A stretch of DNA of 64,000 nt from an uncultured Chitinophagaceae bacterium (lineage in GTDB: Bacteria; Bacteroidota; Bacteroidia; Chitinophagales; Chitinophagaceae), in NCBI GenBank assembly GCA_903870685.1, contig CAIQDX010000095.1, forward strand, positions 33,625-97,624, written 5' to 3'. Shown here one piece after another: positions 34,340 to 42,813 of the stretch (within the stretch, counting starts at the first letter, position 1; each line of letters opens with the position of its first letter). Below the pieces are notes generated by a model, which did no database searches, was not told the origin of the DNA, and worked only from the letters and a program-made list of their open reading frames with translations. A program made the position numbers and the translations under genes.

Positions 34340-35167
34340 TTATTCTTCGGAAACTACAAAAGTAATTCCTTGTTTATGACGATAAATTACGTTGCGTCCA
34401 TTTTGAATTGCCGGCTTCCAGGCTGGTCCTCTTTTAATAACTCTTACAGCTTCATCTTTAGTTCCATATCCAGGATCATTCTCAGCTTGTACATCACTAA
34501 TACCGCCAGTTTTATCAACAATAAAAGTTACATACACTGTATATTTTCCAGGAGGTGCGCCATTTTCAACAGGTAAGTCTCTGTTAAGATTGCGTTCAAG
34601 ATATTTTGTCCATGCAGGCAATCCACCAGGGAACTCGGCAGGAATTTGAACGACAGTAAATATCTTATCGTAGTCTTCTTCCTTAGGCGCTGCTACAACA
34701 CCAGTTCCTTTTTCAACAACGGGAGCAACAACCCCTTGATCTTTTTCACCTTCTTGGTTAATAGTACCAATCTTGGTGTCTTCTAATTGTTTTACTTCTT
34801 TTATTTCTTCATCAGGCTTTACTTCTTCATCCTTCACGATTTTAGGAGGAGTGAATTTAGTAATTTCCACTTTTGGTGGTTCCTGTTTTGGAGGAGGAGG
34901 AGGTGGTGGTGGTTCTGGCTTTTTGTCTTCTGTTTTCATGTTTTCTAATGAAACATCCTGAACCATAATTTGATTCGATTTTTTCTTAACAGAGTTTGCC
35001 AATAATGAACCCACAATCAAGAGCACACAAATTGTTACAGTTCCAATCAACGCATTTCTTAAACGCATATTATAGGTCCTGCGCAAATTATATGCACCAT
35101 ATTCTTTATCTCTTCCTTCAAAAAGAATATCAAGAAAATCGGCGGTTAAAATTTTATTTACATCCAT
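34340..35167 (-). CDS. TonB-family energy transducer (copy B)
   Basis: A 275-aa protein, taking the ATG at 35167 (MDVNKILTADFLDILFEGRDKEYGAY), which matches the start of its paralogues; nine extra upstream codons are open. Layout: cytosolic GAYNLRRTY motif, membrane helix (~38-60), eight-proline spacer (~82-89), and a C-terminal TonB domain (EFPGGLPAWTKYLERNLN, then VIKRGPAWKPAIQNGR). It lies 48 bp after the second ExbD gene, so it is the direct partner of this ExbB/ExbD set. It is about two-thirds identical by eye to copy A. Confidence 0.9.
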   Translation of the reverse strand: MDVNKILTADFLDILFEGRDKEYGAYNLRRTYNMRLRNALIGTVTICVLLIVGSLLANSVKKKSNQIMVQDVSLENMKTEDKKPEPPPPPPPPKQEPPKVEITKFTPPKIVKDEEVKPDEEIKEVKQLEDTKIGTINQEGEKDQGVVAPVVEKGTGVVAAPKEEDYDKIFTVVQIPAEFPGGLPAWTKYLERNLNRDLPVENGAPPGKYTVYVTFIVDKTGGISDVQAENDPGYGTKDEAVRVIKRGPAWKPAIQNGRNVIYRHKQGITFVVSEE

Positions 35168-35215
35168 TAGTAAGGCTTTTATAATAAGATTCAAATTGAT
35201 GAAAATTCCATAAAA

Positions 35216-35776
35216 TTATTGAGCAATTGTTTGAGCTTCTGATTTTTTTACCAATTGACCTTCAATATCTGAAATATCAACCAATGCATAACGTTTTATA
35301 ACATTCACAGACATTTCGTCTAAAATGTCAACAACATTTTTATAAGTACAATCGTTGCCTGGCTTTATCACAATAACTAAATTCTTTTCAATAGTATTTG
35401 CTTTCTTTTTAAGAATTGCATTACGTATTCCTTCTTCTCCTGAACTGAAGTTGGCAGATTTAAAATTAGTTGAAGCATTTTCAGTTGTTAAAATTCCTTC
35501 ATAGTAAAAAACCTTATTGTCTTTACCTAATAGAATAGTAAATGCACCTGATTCTTTTGCTTTATTTTGATCTTCCGGCTTTTCGGTATCTTTTGGTAAA
35601 ATAAGTCGCATTGCTGTTGGCTGACTCATTGTTGTGGTGAATATAAAGAAAGTAATAAGCAAGAATCCAAGATCCACCATGGGAGTTAAATCCACACGGG
35701 TAGATAATTTTTTGCTTTTCTTGACCCCTGGTCCTTTCTTATGCCCACCGCCACTCGAGGTATCTAATTCTGCCAT
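35216..35776 (-). CDS. ExbD/TolR-family biopolymer transport protein (second copy)
   Basis: A 186-aa protein with a short cytosolic tail rich in Gly/Lys, one membrane helix (~33-52) whose LTPMVDLGFLLITFF text holds the proton-path aspartate conserved in ExbD and TolR, and a ~130-residue periplasmic domain. It works with ExbB to couple proton flow to TonB motion. Two ExbD genes in tandem are common in Bacteroidota. It is 34 bp downstream of the other exbD and directly before tonB copy B in the same operon. Confidence 0.9.
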   Translation of the reverse strand: MAELDTSSGGGHKKGPGVKKSKKLSTRVDLTPMVDLGFLLITFFIFTTTMSQPTAMRLILPKDTEKPEDQNKAKESGAFTILLGKDNKVFYYEGILTTENASTNFKSANFSSGEEGIRNAILKKKANTIEKNLVIVIKPGNDCTYKNVVDILDEMSVNVIKRYALVDISDIEGQLVKKSEAQTIAQ

Positions 35777-35810
35777 TGTGCAGTAATTTATTTGTTAGAA
35801 ATAATTTTTA

Positions 35811-36464
35811 CTAATCGTCTCTCTTTTCACCTTTCTGATTATTCTTCCATAATTCTGATCCAAGAGGAACGCTTTCTGGGCTAGTAATCATCTGAAACTT
35901 CAAAAAGTCGTTTTTCTTAAATGCATCTACAATGCTTTTGAATGCAGGATACTTCGCAAGATTATCACCTTTTAATAAAAGATTTTTCATCTTAGTACCT
36001 TGGTATGCTTCATTTACTAAACGCATCCATTCAATCATTTCATTAGCACCTTTTGTTGTATCAGTAGGTATCCCAGGTAACACATCTCCTTTTCTACTTT
36101 CTTCCGGAATTTGAAGAAATGATTTTAATTGACTAAAAGGTGCACCGATAAAAGCTGCCTTTTTAAAAGCGTTCACATCAATTCCTAAGTTCTTTGTTGT
36201 ATTCAAAGTATTAGCAATGTATTCTTTCTTTTGTTCATCATCCATCGAAAGGAAAACTTTGCCATTTTTATCTAAAGTAACAAGAACAAAATCTTTATCC
36301 GGTGCAACTTTTGCAGCCACAGAACTTGGTGTGACTACAGCTATTGCTTCTGCCGGTTTAAATTTTGTTGTTAAGATAAAAAAAGACAACAAAAGGAAGG
36401 CCACATCGCACATCGCCGTCATATCTATGTTTGTACTCTTTCGAGGTATCTTAGGTCTGGCCAT
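35811..36464 (-). CDS. ExbD/TolR-family biopolymer transport protein (first copy)
   Basis: A 217-aa ExbD homologue: cytosolic start MARPKIPRKSTNIDMTAMCD, a single helix (CDVAFLLLSFFILTT) with the expected aspartate at its start, and a periplasmic domain of ~170 residues, longer than the ~110 of enteric ExbD. The extra length lies mainly in a middle segment with EESRKGDVLPGIPTDTTKGANEM. It follows exbB by 74 bp and precedes the other exbD by 34 bp. The two ExbD copies differ enough that a mixed complex with distinct roles is plausible. Confidence 0.88.
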   Translation of the reverse strand: MARPKIPRKSTNIDMTAMCDVAFLLLSFFILTTKFKPAEAIAVVTPSSVAAKVAPDKDFVLVTLDKNGKVFLSMDDEQKKEYIANTLNTTKNLGIDVNAFKKAAFIGAPFSQLKSFLQIPEESRKGDVLPGIPTDTTKGANEMIEWMRLVNEAYQGTKMKNLLLKGDNLAKYPAFKSIVDAFKKNDFLKFQMITSPESVPLGSELWKNNQKGEKRDD

Positions 36465-36538
36465 AGTTTGTTATTTAAAAAATGTTTTCACAATTAAGAT
36501 TCAAAACTTTTCATTTTCCATATAAATAATTCTTTGAA

Positions 36539-37399
36539 TTATTTATAGTTAGCTGCAAAGCTTTGTGTTAAAGTGAATCCAGATTCATCAATACCATAAG
36601 TAACAGCATCAATCTTTGTTGTGAAGATGTTGTAGAATACAATGGCAATAGCAGATGTACCGATACCCAAAGCTGTATTAAACAAAGCTTCAGAAATACC
36701 TTGAGATAACTGACGTGCAGCATCTCCACCACCTTCATCACCTAATTTTGAGAATGAACGAATCATACCCATTACTGTACCTAACAAACCTAACAAAGTT
36801 GCAATAGAGGCAATAGTAGATAAGAATACTAAGTTCTTTTCTAACATTGGCAATTCCAATGCGGTTGCTTCTTCAACTTCTTTTTGAATGCCTAATATTT
36901 TTTGTTCAGTAGCTAATTCTGTGTTATGGATCATTTCTTTGTAACGACGCAAACCTGCTTTCATTACATTACCAACACTTCCTTTTTGTTTATCGCATTC
37001 TGCAATTGCTTTATCAACATCTTTATTTGCTAAATGAAATTGCACTTTACGAATAAACTCCTGAATACTTCCGGCACCAGCAGCTTTTGCAACAGTTAAA
37101 AATCTTTCGATTACGAAAGTAATAACAGTTAAAAATGCACCAATCAATAATGGTACAAGAATACCACCTTCGTACATTTTTACAAATGCTCCTTTTGGAA
37201 TTGCGTGATCAGGCCAAAACCAATGGCTTGAATCAAGATCAGGTTTTACAAAATTTGAAGGATTACCTAATACATAACGCCAAATAACATAACCTAATAC
37301 GATACATGCGAAAGGCGCAACCAATGAGATTAAATTACCACTCTTCTTAGGTTGAACAGAAGTTGTTGCTTTTGTGGCAGTTGGTTTAATGTCAGCCAT
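36539..37399 (-). CDS. ExbB/TolQ/MotA-family proton channel
   Basis: A 286-aa protein with an extra N-terminal helix (~23-42), then the three family helices (~78-98, ~190-215, ~240-265). Conserved MotA/TolQ/ExbB text is VFLSTIASIATLLGLLGTVMGMIRSF and ISEALFNTALGIGTSAIAIVFYN, including the threonine and alanine-rich segments that line the channel. It forms the proton-driven motor with ExbD. It is the first gene of the operon exbB-exbD-exbD-tonB(-tonB), and its promoter should lie in the 398 bp gap upstream. Confidence 0.92.
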   Translation of the reverse strand: MADIKPTATKATTSVQPKKSGNLISLVAPFACIVLGYVIWRYVLGNPSNFVKPDLDSSHWFWPDHAIPKGAFVKMYEGGILVPLLIGAFLTVITFVIERFLTVAKAAGAGSIQEFIRKVQFHLANKDVDKAIAECDKQKGSVGNVMKAGLRRYKEMIHNTELATEQKILGIQKEVEEATALELPMLEKNLVFLSTIASIATLLGLLGTVMGMIRSFSKLGDEGGGDAARQLSQGISEALFNTALGIGTSAIAIVFYNIFTTKIDAVTYGIDESGFTLTQSFAANYK

Positions 37400-37797
37400 G
37401 GTTCAATTGATTTTAGTTTTTGAAATTACAATGGTTAAAAAATTTGTCTTTACAATTCTACTTAAAAAATGTTTTGAAAAAACAAAACACATCTCAAATA
37501 TTCTTAAAAGGGCTTACAAATTAGGTATTTTATCGAAAGCAACAAATAAGTTTTCGGTACAAATTGAAAAATATTTGTTAAGCCGATTCTTAATGTTATT
37601 CCACCGAAAACATATTCTAAATTTTAAGCCAATTACAGGCAAAGTAGTGAATATTTCAATGCATTAATCAGTTGTAATAAAAAAAATTATTACTAAATAA
37701 CATTTGTTAGCATATCGAAATAAAATCTATTTCATTTCGAAGATCAACAGTTCCATAATAATTATATCCTAAGCATACCTTTGTCTAAATACTTTAT
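37400..37797. other. 398 bp divergent intergenic region
   Basis: An AT-rich gap between exbB (leftward) and the carboxypeptidase-regulatory-like gene (rightward). It should contain both promoters, and a candidate -7 box for the right-hand gene lies at 37776. The open plus-strand frame up to 37667 overlaps exbB, is mostly Lys/Ile/Phe/Leu and shows no family feature, so it is not called. No repeat copy or RNA structure was recognised. Confidence 0.6.
37776..37783 (+). promoter_or_regulatory. Candidate -7 promoter element
   Basis: TACCTTTG matches TAnnTTTG and lies 14 bases upstream of the ATG at 37798. No clear TTTG lies at the -33 position, so this rests on the -7 box alone. Confidence 0.38.
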
Positions 37798-38517
37798 ATG
37801 ATGAAGATCTTATTTTCAATAGTTTTTAGTTTAGTTACGGCTGCTTCTTTTTCTCAAAATAATTTAATGATGAAAGGAGTTTTAAAAGACAGTATTACTC
37901 ATAATGCCTTGCCTTTTGCAAGTGTAACAAATATGAATACACATCAAACTGTTTTATCAAATAAAAATGGTTTTTTTAAAATTTCAATTTCATTAAACCA
38001 ATTGTTATCGTTTGCTTCTGTTGGTTATAATTTTGATACTATTTTAATGAATGAAAAAAATATTTTAAAAGATACTTTACATATTTTTTTATCTCCACTC
38101 ACCAGAAGTTTATCAGAAGTTACCGTGTATGGAAAAATTAAATTGTCTGCCTACCAATTGGACAGCATAAAAAGAAGAAAAGATTTTTTTGAAACTATGA
38201 GCGAACATACACTTCCTGTTTTTTCGAATGCTAATTCCGGTGCAGGAATAGGTTTAAACCTCGATCATTTTTATAACAGAGAAAAAAGAAAAAGAAATGT
38301 AATTAGTCTATTTGATTTGATAGAACAGGAACAATATATAAATTATCGTTTCAATCCTGAATTAGTAAGCAAATACACAACACTTTCAAACGAATCTTTA
38401 GAAACATTCATGCAACAATATCGACCAACATATAATTGGCTTCGCAAACATGTTGAAGAGGAAGACATCATTTATTATATAAACGATAAACTGAAATTAT
38501 TTTTTAAGAGAAAATAA
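37798..38517 (+). CDS. Exported carboxypeptidase-regulatory-like (CarboxypepD_reg) protein
   Basis: A 239-aa protein with signal peptide MMKILFSIVFSLVTAASFSQ. Residues ~25-100 show the transthyretin-like CarboxypepD_reg pattern seen at the N-terminus of TonB-dependent receptors: MKGVLKDSITHNALPFASVTNMNTH, NKNGFFKISI, then FASVGYNFDTI. Unlike a receptor it has no plug or barrel; the rest is a ~140-residue polar region without a recognised domain. It is probably periplasmic or outer-membrane attached. It stands alone and its stop is one base from the stop of the convergent permease. Confidence 0.72.
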   Translation: MMKILFSIVFSLVTAASFSQNNLMMKGVLKDSITHNALPFASVTNMNTHQTVLSNKNGFFKISISLNQLLSFASVGYNFDTILMNEKNILKDTLHIFLSPLTRSLSEVTVYGKIKLSAYQLDSIKRRKDFFETMSEHTLPVFSNANSGAGIGLNLDHFYNREKRKRNVISLFDLIEQEQYINYRFNPELVSKYTTLSNESLETFMQQYRPTYNWLRKHVEEEDIIYYINDKLKLFFKRK

Positions 38518-38518
38518 T

Positions 38519-39790
38519 TTACTCGTAACGCAAAGCATTGATAGGATTTAATTTTGCAGCTTTCATTGCCGGATAAATTCCTGCTGCCAATCCTACGATC
38601 GAACAAATTACAATACCACCTATTACCCAAGCCCATGGTATCACAAATCCTGTATTCATAAATGAGGCAAAGAGATTGCCGACTATTACACCTAAAATAA
38701 TTCCGCACAAAGCACCCATCAAACTGATGATCATACTTTCGAATAAAAATTGTTGACGAACATTTTTGCTTTTACCACCAATTGCTTTTATTAATCCAAC
38801 TTCACGCGTTCTTTCGTTAACCGCCACCAACATAATATTCATTAATCCAATAGCGGCACCAATTAAAGTAATCATACCGATTGCTCCTGCAGAACCGGTG
38901 ATACCACTTAATAATGAAATAAACATTTCAGCAAACTTGTCGCTTTTCTCAATTACAAAATTGTCTGTATCGGTGGGTTGTAATTTTCTTACTGCGCGAA
39001 AAACAGAAGTGCTTTCACCAACAGCAGGATCAAGTTGTGCAACATTATCAACCATTACCCCAATCAAAAAAGATTTTGAAGAAAATTGAAAACGTTTTGC
39101 ATTATTATAAGAAGTGATGATCACATCATCCTGTCGCAACATCGCACTCGAACCTTTGCTCTTCAATAAACCAATTACTCGGTACGGCATTCCGCCAACA
39201 CGAATAATTTTATCGATACATTTTTCGGGATTATTTCCAAATAATTTTACTGCAACATTATTACCAATCAAACAAACACTTCTTCCACTATTAACATCCA
39301 GGTTATTCAAATTTCTACCTTCGCTGATAGTAAATGCATTAACAGAAAGATAATTTTCATCCCCGCCCCAAATATTTACAACCGGATTTGTTTTCTTATC
39401 CTGATAACGACACTCCTGACTATTTGGGCCTCGTAAATAAATACTTACTTGTGCAGGAAATTTAAAATTTTCTTTAAAATATTCAGCATCCTGTTTTACT
39501 ATATATTTATTAAGGTTGGATGTTTTTTCTTTTTTGCCTCGTTGAGTTTTCTTAACCTCATTACCTCTCCCGCCAAAATGAACATTGGATTCTTTGAACC
39601 GAATGCTGAATGCATTGGCACCCATTGAAGAAAAACTTTCTTTCAGACTTTGATTCATTGCCTGTATAGCTGTGATGATACCGATCAAAGCCATGATACC
39701 AAATGCAATGATGGCAACAGTTATACCGGTACGAAGTTTATTTCCTTTTACGGTACGAAAAGCTAATTGAAAAGAATCTACTAGTGTCAT
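38519..39790 (-). CDS. MacB/FtsX-type ABC transporter permease
   Basis: A 423-aa protein of the MacB class: helix 1 (~23-45) after the cytosolic ESLRxALRxxxxNKLRT-like start ([20 protein letters not shown]), a large periplasmic MacB_PCD domain (~50-290), and three C-terminal helices within the FtsX domain (~300-420; [20 protein letters not shown] and [20 protein letters not shown]). The end motif is typical of lolC/macB-like permeases. No ATPase gene is adjacent, so its partner must lie elsewhere. Likely roles are export of lipoproteins or small molecules with a MacA/TolC pair; one such pair lies at 60600-63417. Confidence 0.87.
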   Translation of the reverse strand: MTLVDSFQLAFRTVKGNKLRTGITVAIIAFGIMALIGIITAIQAMNQSLKESFSSMGANAFSIRFKESNVHFGGRGNEVKKTQRGKKEKTSNLNKYIVKQDAEYFKENFKFPAQVSIYLRGPNSQECRYQDKKTNPVVNIWGGDENYLSVNAFTISEGRNLNNLDVNSGRSVCLIGNNVAVKLFGNNPEKCIDKIIRVGGMPYRVIGLLKSKGSSAMLRQDDVIITSYNNAKRFQFSSKSFLIGVMVDNVAQLDPAVGESTSVFRAVRKLQPTDTDNFVIEKSDKFAEMFISLLSGITGSAGAIGMITLIGAAIGLMNIMLVAVNERTREVGLIKAIGGKSKNVRQQFLFESMIISLMGALCGIILGVIVGNLFASFMNTGFVIPWAWVIGGIVICSIVGLAAGIYPAMKAAKLNPINALRYE

Positions 39791-39912
39791 GCAATTAATT
39801 TATTCAAGAACCGAATAAAGGTAATTGAGATTATTAAATACAATCCAATAAAATGATAAAGGGAATATTTTAAGGATAGAATCAGAAAATTCTATGTAAA
39901 TATTTTATCGTT

Positions 39913-41295
39913 CTAGAAATAATACCAGCGCAATAAGATGGAAGGATTAATCCCAATCAAAATAATTAATAAGGCCAATACAACTAATACGAATTTGAAT
40001 GTGCCATCTATTTCTGTTGTTTCAGCATCTCCATCTTTAAAATACATTGCCTGAATAACGCGGAAATAATAATAAACACTTACTGCCGCAAACAATACTG
40101 CTACAATCACCAACCATAATGCTGAACCATTACTTTTTAAAGCAGATGCAAGCATATAATATTTTGCAAAGAATCCTGCTGTTAACGGAATACCTGCCAA
40201 CGATAATAAAAACACTGTATTGGTTGCAGCAACCAATGGTTGTTTTTTTGCCAATCCATTATAACCATCGAAAGTATAATCTTTCATTTTTATTAAGATC
40301 CCGAAAATACCAATCGTTGCAATGCTATATGCTGCTGCATATAATAAAATACCTTCGGTAGATAAATCATTGCTTGTGTATAAAGCAAATAACATAAACC
40401 CTGCCTGTGCAATGCTCGAATAGGCCAACATTCGTTTTACACTTTGTTGAAAAACAGCTGTTATATTTCCTACCAATAAAGTAGCAATGATAATTACAGG
40501 TAAGATGATGGCGTACGATGGACCTAAATCAGCCATTCTCAAACTGAACAATTTTACAAAAGCAATAAAACCTGCTGTCTTAACAATGGTTGCCATAAAT
40601 GAAGTGAAAACACTTGGTGCACCATCATACACATCTGGTGTCCAGAAATGAAATGGTGCTGCCGAAACTTTAAATGCAAGCGAAATAAATATCAATAATA
40701 ATCCAAGCGGTGCTAATATTCCAAACTCGGCTATCGAAGTTTTCTCCCGAATCATTTCTAAATTAAAATTTCCCGAAGCACCGTACAATAATGCAATTCC
40801 CATTAACATAATACCGGTTGAAAAAGCACCCATCAAAAAATATTTCAAAGATGCTTCATTACTTTTTAAATTCTTTTTATCGGAACCGGTAAGAATGTAT
40901 AAAGGAATTGACATGATCTCAACTCCAAGAAATAACATCAATAAAGAATTGTAAGATGATAAGATAGTTACACCACACAAAACAAAAAATATCAACGCAA
41001 AATATTCTGCAGGATAGTTACCAACTTTTACAATATCGCTGCCACTTAAAATAACATATAATAAAGTTGAAACTATTGCAATAGAATTAAAGAATAAACC
41101 AAAACTATCGAAACGAAGCATGTTGTGCAAATCAACATTAAAACTATACGGTGTATAAATGTTCAATAAATTACTTGCCAACAAAATCAATAAGCCGAAG
41201 ATGGCAATGTTTCTGATAGCAATTTTATTTTCAGTGAAGACGCTTGCAAACATCATCACCACACCTAATAAAGCAGAAAGTATAATCGCGTTCAT
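39913..41295 (-). CDS. nuoN: NADH-quinone oxidoreductase subunit N
   Basis: A 460-aa antiporter-like membrane subunit of complex I with ~14 helices. It shows EYFALIFFVLCGVTILSSYNSLLMLFLGVEIMSIPLYILTG (with the conserved glutamate on helix 5) and FHFWTPDVYDGAPSVFTSFMATIVKTAGFIAF with the discontinuous-helix lysine, as in Nqo14/NuoN. It helps pump protons across the inner membrane. It is the last gene of the minus-strand nuo operon, 59 bp after nuoM. Confidence 0.95.
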   Translation of the reverse strand: MNAIILSALLGVVMMFASVFTENKIAIRNIAIFGLLILLASNLLNIYTPYSFNVDLHNMLRFDSFGLFFNSIAIVSTLLYVILSGSDIVKVGNYPAEYFALIFFVLCGVTILSSYNSLLMLFLGVEIMSIPLYILTGSDKKNLKSNEASLKYFLMGAFSTGIMLMGIALLYGASGNFNLEMIREKTSIAEFGILAPLGLLLIFISLAFKVSAAPFHFWTPDVYDGAPSVFTSFMATIVKTAGFIAFVKLFSLRMADLGPSYAIILPVIIIATLLVGNITAVFQQSVKRMLAYSSIAQAGFMLFALYTSNDLSTEGILLYAAAYSIATIGIFGILIKMKDYTFDGYNGLAKKQPLVAATNTVFLLSLAGIPLTAGFFAKYYMLASALKSNGSALWLVIVAVLFAAVSVYYYFRVIQAMYFKDGDAETTEIDGTFKFVLVVLALLIILIGINPSILLRWYYF

Positions 41296-41354
41296 ATCAA
41301 ATTATAAATTAGAAGTTTTTAGTTGGATGCGAATAACATCTTTAACCAATCACT

Positions 41355-42791
41355 CTAACGATTTACAAAAAATGTATTTACAGTATCCTTAGTTAAATTA
41401 ATTAATGGTTGCGGATAAACACCCAAAACAATAACAACTACAACCAATACAATTAAAATCCATTGAACATTATTTTTTGCATCAACCGCATTGTCAGTTA
41501 ATGAAACAGTATTGCCGTAAAATATTTTCTGGATCATATTCAATGTATAAACCGCAGCCAGAATAATACTTACACCTGCAATGGCTGCTGCCCAAATATT
41601 ATATTGAAATAATCCGATGAACATTAAAAATTCTCCCACAAAAGAATTGGTTAATGGCAATGCAATATTTGCTAATGATAGTACAACTAATAAAATAGCC
41701 AATGTTGGTGCTTTTTGCGCCAATCCGCCAAGTTCGCTCAATTTGCGAGTACCTAATTGTTGTTCAATAACATCGGCAACGATCCATAATCCAATTACAT
41801 TAATTCCGTGATTGAACATTTGTATCATCACACCTTCCAACCCAATTTTATTTTGCGCAAAAATCGCAGCACACATTAAACCGATATGAGCAATGGATGA
41901 ATAGGCAATTAATCTTTTTATATCATCTTGCTGAATCGCTATTTGCGATGCATAGATCATTCCGATGATGGAGAATATAATTATAACTGTGCTGAAGTTT
42001 GCAACTGCTTCCGGAAAAATTGGAATCAACCAGCGTATCAATGCAAAGATTCCCATCTTCACCATCACACCACTTAATATCATGGTGACTGCTGTTGGCG
42101 ATTGTTCGTAAGTATCGGGCTGCCATGTATGCAAAGGGAATATCGGCATCTTGATTGCGAATGCAATAAAGAATAACCAAAAAACCGTGTTTTGACTTTT
42201 TGCAGAAAGATGCAAATTGTACAAAGATTTTATTGCAAATGAATGATCAGCTGTTTGAAAATATAAAAACAAAATTCCGGCAAGCATCAACAACGATCCA
42301 ATGAAAGTGTAGATGAAAAATTTAAATGTAACTGCAATTCTTTTTTCTCCTCCCCAAATTGAACATAAAAAATAAACAGGTATTAAAGCCAATTCCCAGA
42401 AGAAATAAAATAACAATGCATCTGATGCTAGAAACACTCCCATTAATCCTGCTTGCGTTAATAACATCAGTCCATAAAAACTTCCGGATTGTTTGTACGA
42501 ATTTTTATAAGTTGATGCAAACACAACAGGAAAAGAAATGGCAGTTAATAAAGTAAGCATTTTTCCCATGCCGTCTAATGCAAGACTGAAGCGGCTTCCC
42601 AAGTTTGGTAACCATTCAGTATCAAAAGTTGTTTCGTTATTGTGATTATAAATAAATAATCCACTGAACACAACTGCTAATGTTATTACTGATGCCAATA
42701 ATGACCAACTTTTTGCAGCTTTCTCATCTTTTAAAAAGAAAGTTACCAAGCCACTTAACAAAGGAATCAATATCAATAAAACTGGGATCAT
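41355..42791 (-). CDS. nuoM: NADH-quinone oxidoreductase subunit M
   Basis: A 478-aa antiporter-like subunit with ~14 helices. The ATG at 42791 (MIPVLLILIPLLSGLVTFFL) is chosen because the longer open frame would overlap nuoL by 38 bases and add a non-hydrophobic stretch. Conserved text includes FFWELALIPVYFLCSIWGG with the key glutamate, and MPIFPLHTWQPDTYEQSPTAVTMILSGVMVKMGIF, the Nqo13 signature. It carries out proton pumping in the membrane arm. It lies 22 bp after nuoL. Confidence 0.96.
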   Translation of the reverse strand: MIPVLLILIPLLSGLVTFFLKDEKAAKSWSLLASVITLAVVFSGLFIYNHNNETTFDTEWLPNLGSRFSLALDGMGKMLTLLTAISFPVVFASTYKNSYKQSGSFYGLMLLTQAGLMGVFLASDALLFYFFWELALIPVYFLCSIWGGEKRIAVTFKFFIYTFIGSLLMLAGILFLYFQTADHSFAIKSLYNLHLSAKSQNTVFWLFFIAFAIKMPIFPLHTWQPDTYEQSPTAVTMILSGVMVKMGIFALIRWLIPIFPEAVANFSTVIIIFSIIGMIYASQIAIQQDDIKRLIAYSSIAHIGLMCAAIFAQNKIGLEGVMIQMFNHGINVIGLWIVADVIEQQLGTRKLSELGGLAQKAPTLAILLVVLSLANIALPLTNSFVGEFLMFIGLFQYNIWAAAIAGVSIILAAVYTLNMIQKIFYGNTVSLTDNAVDAKNNVQWILIVLVVVVIVLGVYPQPLINLTKDTVNTFFVNR

Positions 42792-42813
42792 ATTTCTATT
42801 CGCCTTTCGGCTT

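Noticed and set aside
34773..34961. Plus-strand frame coding a glycine-rich peptide
   Set aside because: It is the reverse of the poly-proline spacer of tonB copy B; the codons belong to that gene.
37374..37667. Plus-strand frame of 97 codons upstream of the carboxypeptidase-regulatory-like gene
   Set aside because: It overlaps the start of exbB, has a low-complexity composition, no clear start context and no family feature; it is more likely random in AT-rich sequence.
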